A stretch of DNA of 64,000 nt from Myxococcota bacterium (GCA_029251165.1 JAQXDW010000069.1:1-64000), one strand, 5' to 3'. Positions 1 to 10,192 are shown, counted from the stretch's first letter. Translations and numbers: made by a program. The notes: a model not told the origin generated them from the letters alone.

Positions 1-2301
1 GTGCCAGTCGGCCAGCGCCACCTGTGCTCGGCGAACCTCTCCCAGCGCTAAGGCGCGGTCGGCGGTGTCGAGCAGATCGGGGATCGCGGCCTGGGGCTCG
101 CCAGCTTCCAGGCGGTGTCGGCCCCGACGCTCTGGATCGAGCAGCGCCTCTGCGCAGTCCCGGTGGTGGATCGCCCAGCGACCAGACATGTGGAGGTCCT
201 CGAGCAGGCTCTGGCGGAGCAGCCGATGGACAAACGCGAAGCCCAGCAGGGGATCGGTGCTGGTCACCAGTCGCTCCTCCAGCAGGGCCTCGATCAGGTC
301 AGGGGTCGGGCTGCAGCCCGCGCGCAGGCAGACCGTCCGCCACTCTCGTGCGTCCACCCGATCCCCCAGCACGGCCGCCAGCTCCAGCGCCCGGGTGTCG
401 TCGCTCGGGCGACCATCGAGCAGCCGGGCGAGCCGGTGGGACCAGACCGCTTGCAGATCGGCCGGCAGCAGCGGTCCGCCCTCGACCAGACGCAGCCCGG
501 CGGGACCCTCGACCAGCGCACCGCCCGCCACCCAGTCTCCGACGAGCTGGACAGCGAACAGCGGGTTGCCGGCGGTGTGCGCCTGAAGGGTTGCGGCGAG
601 GGTGGGGTCCAGGCCGAGGATGTGCTGAATGAGGCGGGCATGTGCTGCTGAGGGCAGGGGACCGACGGAGAGGCGGAGGGTGCCCGGGCGCTTCGCGAGG
701 GCGGCGAGGTGGGCGCGCTCGATTGGTCGCTCTGCCAGCTCGGGGGTCGCAGCCGTGAGCAGCAGCAGCACCGGCAGGTCGAGCTGCTCCAGCAGCCGCT
801 CCGTCAGGGTCAGGGCGTCTGCGCCCCAGGCCACATCATCCAGCCACAGGATCAGCGGGCGGTTCCGGGCTGCATGGGCCACCCAGCGGGTCAGCAGCGC
901 GAGGCGCTCGGCTGCGCTGGTCGGGGTGTTGGTGCCGGTGAGCAGATCGAGCAGGGCAGCGAGGTCGTCGGGGCGCAGCGCCCCTCGGAGCGTCTCGATG
1001 AGCCGATCCCGTGCATCGAGCGGCGAGAGCATCGCGCAGCCGGTCGCCCGCAGCAGCATCGCCAGCAGTCCCTCTGCACGACCCCCGGCGGGGCTGTGGA
1101 CCGCGTGGACCCAGTCAGCAGCACCCGAGGCATGCGCTGTCACACACAGCCACTCTGCCAGTCGGCTCTTCCCGGTTCCTGCACCGCCCTCCAGGATCAC
1201 CAGGCCTGGCTCCCGAGTGCGGTGGACGGTGCGGAGGGCGGCCCAGAGGTGGTCTCGCTCTGTGATGCGACCGCACAGCGGGATGGTCCGCAGTCCGTAC
1301 AGCGACATGCCGGCGCCGGGAAGTGCTGGCGGGGTCGCGGAGGCGGGGTCCTGCCAGCTCTGTCGCATCGGCGGCAGCGCATGCTCCGCAGGAGGCGTCC
1401 TCTGGGCCAGCGCGGGGAGCGGTGCGGGCAAGACGATCTCAGTGGTGAGGGTCGTCTCTGCGTCGGCCGCGTACTGAACGGGGAAGACCGCGCTGACCGG
1501 AGGCCCGAGGCGGGACAGCGCCCAGGCCGCGTCAGCAGCGCGCTGGAACCGATCCGCCGGTGCCTTCTCCAGCAGCCCCGCCAGCCAGCTTGCCAGCCCC
1601 GCGGGGATCGGAACCGCCGGGCGCAGGGCGGGCGTCGGCCAGGAGATGTGAGCCGCCGCGAGCAGCCCGGCGCGGTCGGCGACGAACGGCGGAGCTCCGC
1701 AGACCAGCTCCCACGCAAGGCACCCCACGGCATACAGGTCTGTCCAGGGACCGAATTCCTGGCTGTGGCCCTCGAACTGCTCTGGTGCCATGTATGCGGG
1801 CGTTCCGACGACCGAGCTGGTCTCCTCCACCCCGCTCCAGGCCAGCCCGAAGTCCGAGAGCTTAAGGACACCGTCGACAAACAGGGCGTTGCTCGGCTTG
1901 ATGTCGCGGTGGATGATGCCCCGTGCGTGGGCATGGGCGAGCGCGGAGAGGAGCTGGAGGAGCTGGTCTCGGCAGGTCGCCCAGTCCTGCTTCCCGCAGC
2001 GAGTCCGCAGCGAGCCCCCATCGGCCAGCTCCATCGCCAGCCATGGGCAGCCGGCGCGGGGATCTGGCGGGAGCATCTCGCCGTGCTCCAGGACGGTGAG
2101 GATCCCGGGGTGACTCAGCCCGGCCGTGGCACGGACCTCGTTGCGGAACAGTCGATGGTATCGAGGGTTCCGAGCACGCTCCGCAGTGAGGACCTTCACG
2201 GCAATGGGGCGGCCCCTGTGGGCCGCCCGCCAGACCTCTGCGGTGCCACCGTGGCCGATGAGTTCGCCGAGGACAAAGCCGCCGGGCATGTGCATTGCCA
2301 T
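1..2301 (-). CDS. Ser/Thr protein kinase fused to an AAA/STAND-type ATPase (3' end cut off)
   Basis: The gene runs off the left edge, so its C-terminus is missing; 767 codons remain open. The kinase domain covers about residues 10-270: glycine loop IGHGGTAEVW (15-24), the ATP-binding Lys in IAVKVL, HRDIKPSN near 130, DFG near 150 and GTPAYMAPE near 165. All catalytic residues are present. After a Pro-rich linker an NTPase domain follows, with Walker A GGAGTGKS near 370, Walker B LILWLDD near 485, then NPLFAVQL. This layout is known from signalling kinases of the PknB plus AAA_16 type; the target is unknown. The start ATG at 2301 lies 15 bp after the stop of the upstream protease gene, so the two probably form an operon. 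Confidence 0.93.
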   Translation of the reverse strand, partial: MAMHMPGGFVLGELIGHGGTAEVWRAAHRGRPIAVKVLTAERARNPRYHRLFRNEVRATAGLSHPGILTVLEHGEMLPPDPRAGCPWLAMELADGGSLRTRCGKQDWATCRDQLLQLLSALAHAHARGIIHRDIKPSNALFVDGVLKLSDFGLAWSGVEETSSVVGTPAYMAPEQFEGHSQEFGPWTDLYAVGCLAWELVCGAPPFVADRAGLLAAAHISWPTPALRPAVPIPAGLASWLAGLLEKAPADRFQRAADAAWALSRLGPPVSAVFPVQYAADAETTLTTEIVLPAPLPALAQRTPPAEHALPPMRQSWQDPASATPPALPGAGMSLYGLRTIPLCGRITERDHLWAALRTVHRTREPGLVILEGGAGTGKSRLAEWLCVTAHASGAADWVHAVHSPAGGRAEGLLAMLLRATGCAMLSPLDARDRLIETLRGALRPDDLAALLDLLTGTNTPTSAAERLALLTRWVAHAARNRPLILWLDDVAWGADALTLTERLLEQLDLPVLLLLTAATPELAERPIERAHLAALAKRPGTLRLSVGPLPSAAHARLIQHILGLDPTLAATLQAHTAGNPLFAVQLVGDWVAGGALVEGPAGLRLVEGGPLLPADLQAVWSHRLARLLDGRPSDDTRALELAAVLGDRVDAREWRTVCLRAGCSPTPDLIEALLEERLVTSTDPLLGFAFVHRLLRQSLLEDLHMSGRWAIHHRDCAEALLDPERRGRHRLEAGEPQAAIPDLLDTADRALALGEVRRAQVALADWH

Positions 2302-2316
2302 GGCGGGAGTATAGCC

Positions 2317-3318
<1,002 letters not shown>

Positions 3319-3392
3319 GGTGTCCTCCGGTTGGGGTCTGCTCAGGACAGAAGCAGGAGTCGTGCCAGGGTCGGACTGCTTGATAGCGGGCG

Positions 3393-3443
3393 TTGGAGCG
3401 TTTGGGGGTGTTCCATGGAACGTTCCATTGGAGCGTTCGGGGG
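3393..3443. promoter_or_regulatory. nested palindromes between direct repeats (operator candidate)
   Basis: Two 16-bp direct repeats, TTGGAGCGTTTGGGGG at 3393-3408 and TTGGAGCGTTCGGGGG at 3428-3443, differ by one base. Between them lie the overlapping palindromes TTCCATGGAA (3411-3420) and ATGGAACGTTCCAT (3415-3428, perfect over 14 bp). The block sits in the 326-bp space between the divergent protease (start 3318) and outer-membrane-type gene (start 3645). I infer a regulator binding region; no regulator gene is adjacent. Confidence 0.5.
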
Positions 3444-3644
3444 CCGGATGGCTCACCGCAGATGGGGGTGTGGTGATGGCGACCGAATGCAATTCTCGTG
3501 CGCCGGCACCCGCCTCATGCGTCCGTGCATGCTCTCTGGAGTCTGCTTCGGGGCATTATGACGCCACACCGATGTCGTGCGCGAGGCCTTGCTGGTGCAG
3601 AATCAGACCCCACGCCACACCGGGAGATACGATAGAACACCGCA

Positions 3645-4763
3645 ATGCTCCTCTTCCTCACCACTCTCATCGCCGCTGCCCAGGGCGATGAAGTCCGTGA
3701 GGCGGAGCATGTTCGCCTCAGCGAGACGATGCGGAGGCTGGCGAGTCGCAATGCCTGGGAGGGGGTCGATCGCAGCTACCGGCAGCTCGATGGGCTCGCG
3801 CTCGTCTTGACCTACGACGATCACTACATCGGCGCTCAGGCTGCCTGGGCCCTCGGTGACGCGGGCAGCACCCGGACGCGCCTGGAGCGCGCACTGACTG
3901 TCGAAGCTGACGAGGGTGTCAAGCAGTGGCTGGCGGAGATTCACCACAACTACACCATCGTCCAGCTCTCCGGTCCCGGGGCGCTGACGAGTGCAGAGGT
4001 TCCGTTCGCTGCAGATCAGCGGGCTGCCCTGGCGTATGCAGAGGTCCAGCTCGCTGAGGAGAGCCGGTTTAACGGCATGCTGCCCAACGGTCGCTATACT
4101 TTCGGTGAGCACGCCTTCGAGCTGTTCCCTGGCTCCCCGAGCGTCATCATCGGGAAGGGTCCAGGGAGATCGCGCGGGGGGGGGCTGTCTGTCGGACCGC
4201 TCCTGCCAGCTGCCAGCCTCGGGCTCGCCCTGACTCGGGCCGGAGCGCCTGCGGGGATCGTTCTCCAGCCGGCCGGCTTCAGCGGACCGGGGCTTCGCCT
4301 GGGGATCGGGCCGGAGGTGTCCCTGGGAGGTGCGCTCGGGGCCAAAGCGGAGGTCGGCTACCACGGCCTGCTCACCGCAGACAGCCAGCTTCACCTCGGC
4401 TATGCCTGGCTGGCTGCTACCTGGAGCATCGCCGAGGACGGGCTCATCGTCAGCATCGGCCCGGGGCTGGGCATGGGGCGGGCAAAGACGATCGGCCTGG
4501 AGCGGACGGTCTATGAGGAGTACTGCACCGCCAACCCTGGCGACCTGCACTGTGGGTGGGTGGATCTGGCGGCCCTGGACGACATGGCCCTCGCAGCCTG
4601 GGTGAGAACCGTCGGGCTCACCGCTGGAGCCAGCCGACATCTTCGAACGATGGGCAGTGTGCGCAGCGGGGTGTCGCTGCTCGGGGGGCTGCAGACTGAC
4701 AGCCACCGCTGGTACCCCTGGGCAGAGCTTGCGGTGACCTTCCACGGCGGAGGAGACCTGTGA
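3645..4763 (+). CDS. exported protein with helical N-terminus and probable outer-membrane barrel
   Basis: A 372-residue protein starting MLLFLTTLIAAAQG, a short signal peptide. Residues 15-130 look helical and TPR-like (RLASRNAWEGVDRSY, AAWALGDAG). From about residue 175 the sequence becomes strand-rich with alternating Gly and aromatic residues (LRLGIGPEVSLGG, AEVGYHGLL), ending in WAELAVTFHG, as expected of an outer-membrane beta-barrel. I do not recognise a named family. The stop codon overlaps the GTG start of the next gene (GTGA), so the two products are likely made together. The Shine-Dalgarno sequence is weak (GGGAG, distant). Confidence 0.75.
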   Translation: MLLFLTTLIAAAQGDEVREAEHVRLSETMRRLASRNAWEGVDRSYRQLDGLALVLTYDDHYIGAQAAWALGDAGSTRTRLERALTVEADEGVKQWLAEIHHNYTIVQLSGPGALTSAEVPFAADQRAALAYAEVQLAEESRFNGMLPNGRYTFGEHAFELFPGSPSVIIGKGPGRSRGGGLSVGPLLPAASLGLALTRAGAPAGIVLQPAGFSGPGLRLGIGPEVSLGGALGAKAEVGYHGLLTADSQLHLGYAWLAATWSIAEDGLIVSIGPGLGMGRAKTIGLERTVYEEYCTANPGDLHCGWVDLAALDDMALAAWVRTVGLTAGASRHLRTMGSVRSGVSLLGGLQTDSHRWYPWAELAVTFHGGGDL

Positions 4764-6607
4764 TCTGGCTGATTGTTGGATGTGGCGCAACCTGGGAGGC
4801 CATCGATGGTGACGGCGACGGCATCTCCATCCTTGAGGGGGACTGCGACGACGCTGATCCGACGGTCTCGACCGGCGCCAACCAGCTGTGGTACGCCGAC
4901 AGCGACGGCGACGGCGTCGGCGATCCCGATGTCCAGGTCATCGGGTGCAGCGCACCAGAAGGCTACGTCGCGGATGATCGGGACTGCGACGACAGTCGGC
5001 TCGACATCTACCCCGGCGCCACCGAGCTGTGCGATGGCCTGGACAACGACTGCGATGGCCTGATCGACGACGACCCCGCCGATCCCACGATCTCCTTCTC
5101 CGATGGCGACAGCGACGGCTTCGGAGACGGCACGGCCTCCATTGCGCGCTGTGTGGTGCCCCCCGGCTACGTCACCGACAGCACCGACTGCGACGATACC
5201 GAGCCGCTCGTGTTCCCGGGCTCCACCGCTGCCGAGGTTCCCTTCGATGGCCTCGACACCGACTGTGATGGCCGAGACTACTGCACCGACCTGAGCTGCG
5301 ATGGACGCCCGGATGTCGTGCTGGTGGAGCTGTTCGACGGCTCCACCTGGCAGCACCAGGTCCGCATCGTTTACGGCGACGGTGACCTGCTTGGCGAGAC
5401 CTCGACCCTGCTCAGCGGCGAGCGCCTCACCGACGCTGCGGTGGGAGACTTCAACGGAGACGGCTACCTCGACATCGCGGCAGCCAGCGCGGTCAACCTC
5501 AGCGACAGCATCCTCTCTTCGGTCTTCTGGGGCAGTAGCGAGGGGCACTCCGACAGCGCGCGCGAGCTGCTCGCCACCCCGGGTGCCGAGGCGGTGCTGG
5601 CCGAGGACCTCAACGGCGACGGGCTCCCTGAGCTGATCTTCGCCAACCACAGTCGCTCTGACGGCGGCGTCCTCAGCTACGAGACCAACGCCGTAATCTA
5701 CTGGGCGACGCCCGGCGGCTTCCTCACCACTCCGCCCACCCTGCTGCCCGCTGCTGGCGTGCTCGCGGTCGCTGCGGCTGACCTCAGCGGCGATGGTGCC
5801 CTCGACGTGGTGCTCTGCAACCACCGAGACAACACCTCCGAGGCATTCAATGTCTCCTCGACGATCTACTGGGGTGGCGACTTCAGCGACGTCACGGAGC
5901 TGCCCGTCAGCGGCTGCCGCGGCCTGGACATCGCCGACCTCGACGGCGACGGCGATCTTGATCTCGCCTTCGCGAGCTACCGGGATGACGTCTCCTCCGC
6001 ATCCAACTCGCGGGTCTACTGGAGCGACGGCGGCAGCTTCTCCAGCGCGTCTGTCACGGAGCTGCCCACCGTCGCGGCCTTCAGCGTCCAGGCGGTCGAT
6101 CTCGACGCCGATGGCTTCCCCGAGCTGGTGTTCGGCTCGCTGCTCGATGATGTCGCGGGCAATGTCTACAGCACGTCGACGCGCATCTACTGGGGAAGCG
6201 AGCAGGGCTACAGCGGCGATGCTGTGAGCGAGCTAGACGCTGCAGCATCCGAGCGTCCGCTGCTGACCGATCTCAACAGCGACGGCTTCCCGGAGCTCAT
6301 CGCACCCGGATACGCGGCCGGGGTCAGCGACTTCACTCCCGAGAGCCTCATCTACTGGGGCAGCGCCTCGGGGCCTTCTTCTGCAGACACCACTGCGCTC
6401 TCCACCCAGAACGCTCACCATGTCGCCGTCGGTGATCTCGACGGCGATGGCTTCCCCGAGCTGGTGTTCGGCAGCTTCTACAACGGGGATGGCTACAGCA
6501 CGCAGTCTCGCGTCTACTGGGGAAGCGACGGGGAGTACACCGACGATGAGGTGCAGCTCCTCAACACGGTCGGGGTGTGGGCCGTGCCGCACATCGTCGG
6601 CCCCTGA
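4760..6607 (+). CDS. FG-GAP/VCBS-repeat lipoprotein with MopE-type Cys/Asp metal-binding repeats
   Basis: The GTG start overlaps the stop of the upstream gene and has GGAGGAGA before it. The leader MIWLIVGC is very short but ends in a lipobox, so the Cys at position 8 is probably lipidated. Residues 15-175 carry three rounds of DGDGxG and CDDxxxxxxPGxxE with CDGLDNDCDG, the pattern of the MopE-type metal-binding motif (Pfam Cu-binding_MopE). Residues 180-600 hold about seven FG-GAP repeats of the DLDGDGFPELVFG type, normally a calcium-binding beta-propeller. I infer a surface-exposed binding or adhesion protein; no catalytic motif is visible. Confidence 0.88.
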   Translation: MIWLIVGCGATWEAIDGDGDGISILEGDCDDADPTVSTGANQLWYADSDGDGVGDPDVQVIGCSAPEGYVADDRDCDDSRLDIYPGATELCDGLDNDCDGLIDDDPADPTISFSDGDSDGFGDGTASIARCVVPPGYVTDSTDCDDTEPLVFPGSTAAEVPFDGLDTDCDGRDYCTDLSCDGRPDVVLVELFDGSTWQHQVRIVYGDGDLLGETSTLLSGERLTDAAVGDFNGDGYLDIAAASAVNLSDSILSSVFWGSSEGHSDSARELLATPGAEAVLAEDLNGDGLPELIFANHSRSDGGVLSYETNAVIYWATPGGFLTTPPTLLPAAGVLAVAAADLSGDGALDVVLCNHRDNTSEAFNVSSTIYWGGDFSDVTELPVSGCRGLDIADLDGDGDLDLAFASYRDDVSSASNSRVYWSDGGSFSSASVTELPTVAAFSVQAVDLDADGFPELVFGSLLDDVAGNVYSTSTRIYWGSEQGYSGDAVSELDAAASERPLLTDLNSDGFPELIAPGYAAGVSDFTPESLIYWGSASGPSSADTTALSTQNAHHVAVGDLDGDGFPELVFGSFYNGDGYSTQSRVYWGSDGEYTDDEVQLLNTVGVWAVPHIVGP

Positions 6608-6649
6608 GCTGGGGCCACTGACCGCTCCAGGATCACGCCTCGCCAGGTG

Positions 6650-6964
6650 CTAACAGTCGGACTCAACACCGTCTCCCTCGCACTCCACTGTCCCGCCGGC
6701 GTCGGTCACCGACAGCGCGCAGGTGCCCACGGTGTCGATGACCCAGCCCGTGGTCTCTTCGTAGATGTACTGGCAGACCTCCTCGCACTCCAGGGCGCTG
6801 CTGTCGGACAGACCCCAGCGCTGGACCATCACCGTGATGTCCTTCTCGGTGACGATCTCATCGACCACGAACAGCTCCTCATCAGGGAGGCAGCTCTCGG
6901 TAGAGAGGCAGCCGGTGAGGGAGACGGCGATGGCCGCGGCAAGGAGCATGGGGATCGACGGCAT
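6650..6964 (-). CDS. small Cys-rich lipoprotein
   Basis: A 104-residue protein starting MPSIPMLLAAAIAVSLTGC, a standard lipoprotein signal with lipobox SLTGC. The mature part is acidic and holds seven more Cys, including CEEVC and a terminal DC, suggesting disulfides in the periplasm or on the surface. It is not recognised as a known family. It converges on the FG-GAP gene, with 42 bp between the stops and no clear terminator. Confidence 0.75.
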   Translation of the reverse strand: MPSIPMLLAAAIAVSLTGCLSTESCLPDEELFVVDEIVTEKDITVMVQRWGLSDSSALECEEVCQYIYEETTGWVIDTVGTCALSVTDAGGTVECEGDGVESDC

Positions 6965-7004
6965 GGGTCATCCAGGGTTGAGCGCTCTGGACGATAGCAC
7001 CGAG

Positions 7005-7302
7005 CTACTGCACCACGCATCCCTGTCGATCATCGACGTCGGTGACGGGTCGGAAACCAAGTGAGCGGGAGGTGATCGAGCGGCCATCGGTGTCGCTCTT
7101 GAACCGGGCGACCGCTCGGCTTACCCGGGTCCACTCTGCGCAGTATTCCTCGGTCTGCTCCAGCGTGAGGATGCACTGGCTGGCCATCATCGCGGAGTAG
7201 CCGCTGGCGAGCTGGAGGAGGGTGGCGTCGTCGGTGGTTGCCTGCTTAGGCTCTGTGCAGCCTGCGACCAGCGTTCTGTCGAACGATCAACCGCACCATC
7301 AT
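7005..7302 (-). pseudogene. small lipoprotein gene with an apparent frameshift in the signal peptide
   Basis: The frame ending at 7005 encodes about 90 residues with two Cys near the middle (SQCILTLEQTEEYCAEW) and a terminal GCVVQ. Upstream it reads TLVAGCTEP, a lipobox, but a TGA lies only ten codons before that Cys and no ATG, GTG or TTG follows it. In another frame, ATG codons at 7302 and 7299 follow GAGGGCGGG and read MMVRLIV, a fitting signal-peptide start. A single-base shift near 7280-7290 would join them into a normal lipoprotein. Either the gene is broken or the sequence has an indel. It is not recognised as a known family. Confidence 0.5.
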
Positions 7303-7495
7303 CCCGCCCTCGTGAGGGTGCCCGAGATCGGCAGCCGCCTCATCATCGAGCAGACAGGGGCATGAAGACGTCTCCAAGAATCTCGGCGACCATGCAAAAC
7401 ATGTTTCTTGTGTGCCATCCAGGTTGAGCGACATTTTCAGACGGTCACCACATTTGTGTGATATCTGGTACATGTGTACAACACGGGGTTTAGTC

Positions 7496-7876
7496 ATGTC
7501 CGTCGTGCTGGATGTGCAAGATGGACCTGTTTTTTATGTCGGTCCCCTCGCTCGGCTGAGCGGTCATCATCTCAGGCAGATGGATCTCTCTCATCAGTGC
7601 CTCAACGGGGCTGAGCTGAAGGGTGCAGACCTCCATGGAGCAGATCTCCGCGGGGCTGATCTGAGGCATGCAAATCTCCAGTATGCAAATCTACAAGGCG
7701 CAGATCTCCGCGGTGCTCAGCTGGGTGGAGCAGATCTTCGGCTCGCGCATCTTCAAGGCGCAGACCTCTCTGCTGCCTGCCTGACCGATGCACAGCTGGA
7801 GTATGCAGACCTGTGGTGTGCACTCTACACTGAGTGTACCCGCTGGCCAGAGGGCTTCACCCCGCCTCCGCTGTAG
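7496..7876 (+). CDS. pentapeptide-repeat protein
   Basis: A 126-residue protein whose centre (about residues 28-108) is a run of A(D/N)LxG pentapeptides, which fold into a right-handed quadrilateral beta-helix. It ends in TRWPEGFTPPP, a common tail of small pentapeptide proteins. The start at 7496 is preceded by ACGGGG; an in-frame ATG at 7472 is the alternative. No signal peptide is seen, so a cytosolic role is likely; some relatives mimic DNA and bind gyrase, but nothing here points to a specific target. The 190-bp upstream stretch is AT-richer than its surroundings and contains the palindrome AAACATGTTT (7397-7406). Confidence 0.85.
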   Translation: MSVVLDVQDGPVFYVGPLARLSGHHLRQMDLSHQCLNGAELKGADLHGADLRGADLRHANLQYANLQGADLRGAQLGGADLRLAHLQGADLSAACLTDAQLEYADLWCALYTECTRWPEGFTPPPL

Positions 7877-7924
7877 TCGAGTCTTGCGCGACTCAGGGAA
7901 CTCCACCAGCGCTGGAGGTCGTCG

Positions 7925-9808
7925 ATGCGCTTGCTCTTCGGGTTGATGCTGACTGCTCAGGCAGAGCAGCTCACCATCCTGCACACCAACGACTGGCAGT
8001 CCCGGCTGCTGGGCTTTGGGCCAAACTCAGCCTACAGCCCACAGACCATCGGAGACGACGACACCATCGGCGGCATCGCGCGGCTGGCGGCGCTGATTGC
8101 GTCGCGGCGCTCAGCCGCAGCAGGTCCGGTCGTCTTGCTGGATGGTGGTGACATCACCATGGGCTCGCTGTTCCACACCGTCACCCGACAGACCGGAGCA
8201 GAGCTTCAGCTCATGTACATGCTCGACTACGATGCGGTGACCCTGGGCAACCACGAGTTTGACTTTCGCCCCGACGGCCTCGCCGACATGATCGAGTCTG
8301 CTCGTGCTGGAGCTGGCTGTCCCCCGATTGTCGCGACCAACCTCGTCCTCAGCGACACCCACCCCGGCGACGATCGCCTCGCAGCGCTGAGGGACGCTGG
8401 CGCGATCCGTCCGTGGATGCTCATCGAGCGTGATGGCCTGACGATCGGGCTCATCGGTGTGCTCGGGGAGGCGGGCTATGAGGTCATCGGTCAGGCCGCT
8501 CCGGTCACCATCTCTGACCCCATCTCGACCATCCAGCAGACTGCTCGGCTGCTTCGTGACGAGAAGGGCGCAGACGTGGTGCTGCTGATGTCACACAGCG
8601 GGGTCGAAGTGGACGAGGACGATCCGCTGGGCTGGGGCGGCGAAGAGGTGGACTTCGCGCGTCAGATCCCGGAGCTCGACGCGGTGATCGGCGGCCACTC
8701 TCACACCCCGCTGTATGCGCCGATCATGGTCGAGGGCCGGCCGGTTGTTCAGGCGGGATCTGAGGGGCGATTCCTGGGCGAGCTGGTGCTCGAGCGGGAC
8801 GGCACAGGATGGTCAGTAGCCGACTACACCCTCCACGCTGTCGACGACACCATCCAGGGTGACCCTGAGATCTCGTCGTTCATCGACGGCATCAAGGACA
8901 TCGTCACCGACACGATGCTCCGGCCGCAGGGCTACACCTTCTCTCAGCCCCTCGCCGAGACAGACGTCCACCTCAAGCGCTCGTTTGATGCCCACGCGCT
9001 GGGCAACCACGTCACCGATGCCTTCCGGGAGGCGGCGGAAGCAGACATGGCCTTCACGGGAAACGGCACCATCCGCGATGAGCTGCGGCCCGGCGTGCAG
9101 TGGGTCTCTGATCTGTTCCGAATCTCGTCTCTTGGCATCGGCGTTGTGGATGAGAGTCCAGGTTATCCATTGGTTAAGATGTATGTGACCGGGGAGGACC
9201 TCAAGAGCGCGCTGGAGTTCTTGTTGGTCGGCTATCAGCTCAAGGGTGATTCCTACTACCCCCGAATCTCCGGTGCGCAGGTCACCTACAACAACCACCG
9301 CGTGATGTTTGACCGGGTGGTAGAGGTCCGCTTCGGAGACGATGCCAGCGGCTACAGTGAGGTCGCAGAGCTGTCGGCGGAGACCCTCTACTCTGTTGCC
9401 GTGACGTCATACGTCGCGGGCTTCTTTCCCACCGTCCAAGAGACCAGCTTCGGCCTGCTCTCGGTCACCCCCCGCGATGCCGCAGGCCAGCCGGTCTCCG
9501 ATCTCTCGACCTTGCTCATCGATGCTGATCCTCAGGCTCCGGGAGTCCAGGAGCTCAAGGCGTGGCGGGCGCTGTTTCAGCATCTCTCAAGCTTCCCAGA
9601 CGGCGACGGAGACGGGGTGGCGGACATCCCGCATGAGGGTCTCGTCTCTGGAGTACGGCTCATCAGGTCGGACTCCTGGGCGCCCGCCGATCTCCTCGCA
9701 AACACCACCTGGAAGATGCGCGCCTACCTCAGCGCGCTGCCGTCACTGGCGGGGCTCCTCGGTGGTGGACTGTGGTGGCGAAGGCGACGTCAGGCCACCC
9801 GGCGCTGA
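7925..9808 (+). CDS. UshA/5'-nucleotidase-family metallophosphoesterase, membrane- or surface-anchored
   Basis: A 627-residue protein with signal peptide MRLLFGLMLTAQA and GGAGG upstream of ATG. The N-terminal metallophosphatase domain shows HTNDWQ, GGDITMGS, GNHEFDF, MSHSGVE and GGHSHT, the metal-binding motifs of this family; the usual DxH of the first motif is DxQ here. The C-terminal 5'-nucleotidase domain (about 330-530) starts near FSQPLAETD and contains GNHVTDAFREAAEAD. The C-terminus has a hydrophobic stretch followed by WWRRRR, an anchor-like tail. The likely role is hydrolysis of nucleotides or related phosphoesters outside the cytoplasm to recover phosphate or nucleosides. The substrate is not determined. 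Confidence 0.93.
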   Translation: MRLLFGLMLTAQAEQLTILHTNDWQSRLLGFGPNSAYSPQTIGDDDTIGGIARLAALIASRRSAAAGPVVLLDGGDITMGSLFHTVTRQTGAELQLMYMLDYDAVTLGNHEFDFRPDGLADMIESARAGAGCPPIVATNLVLSDTHPGDDRLAALRDAGAIRPWMLIERDGLTIGLIGVLGEAGYEVIGQAAPVTISDPISTIQQTARLLRDEKGADVVLLMSHSGVEVDEDDPLGWGGEEVDFARQIPELDAVIGGHSHTPLYAPIMVEGRPVVQAGSEGRFLGELVLERDGTGWSVADYTLHAVDDTIQGDPEISSFIDGIKDIVTDTMLRPQGYTFSQPLAETDVHLKRSFDAHALGNHVTDAFREAAEADMAFTGNGTIRDELRPGVQWVSDLFRISSLGIGVVDESPGYPLVKMYVTGEDLKSALEFLLVGYQLKGDSYYPRISGAQVTYNNHRVMFDRVVEVRFGDDASGYSEVAELSAETLYSVAVTSYVAGFFPTVQETSFGLLSVTPRDAAGQPVSDLSTLLIDADPQAPGVQELKAWRALFQHLSSFPDGDGDGVADIPHEGLVSGVRLIRSDSWAPADLLANTTWKMRAYLSALPSLAGLLGGGLWWRRRRQATRR

Positions 9809-10140
9809 GCCTGACTGGCGTGCCACTCGAGGGTCGAGCCGGTCGGAAACAGCCACGCATATCGGTTGCTGGCGACGGCCTCCCGCAGCGCGATCACACC
9901 CACCTGCTCAGCGAACTCCAGGACCGCCTGATCGAGGTCGGCGTAAGAGCTCGTGATCTCGCAGCCGTCCGGGCTGACCTCGGCCACTTCATAGGCGTAT
10001 TGGTGGTTGACAATGACGCGACGAATGGAGGACTGGTTCGATGAGACCTGAACGGGCTGTCCCCGGCGAGCCTGAACACGCCTGGCGGTGAGGCTTCGCC
10101 CACGGCAGATCATGTCCATTACTTCTGCAAGCAGCTTCAT
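9790..10140 (-). CDS. hypothetical protein, 116 residues
   Basis: The ATG at 10140 follows GAGGTGAT at good spacing; a GTG one codon upstream is possible. The protein has no signal peptide. It is basic near residues 12-25 (CRGRSLTARRVQARR) and then resembles a small mixed alpha/beta domain (VIVNHQYAYEVAEV, LDQAVLEFAEQVGVIALREA). I recognise no family. Its last 19 bp overlap the convergent nucleotidase gene. Confidence 0.6.
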   Translation of the reverse strand: MKLLAEVMDMICRGRSLTARRVQARRGQPVQVSSNQSSIRRVIVNHQYAYEVAEVSPDGCEITSSYADLDQAVLEFAEQVGVIALREAVASNRYAWLFPTGSTLEWHASQAQRRVA

Positions 10141-10192
10141 CACATCACCTCTGTAAGAGGAGGTCGGATCAGGCCGACCTGGACATGATGGC

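Noticed and set aside
4511-5824. Long - strand frame opposite the FG-GAP lipoprotein
   Set aside because: The repeated DGDGDG codons create an open frame on the complementary strand; it has only Val/Ala-rich pseudo-repeats and no start with a ribosome site.
7246-7497. 83-residue - strand frame as a real gene
   Set aside because: Only its last part, MMVRLIV, fits a signal peptide start; the rest looks like non-coding upstream sequence. I treat it as the displaced 5' end of the frameshifted lipoprotein.
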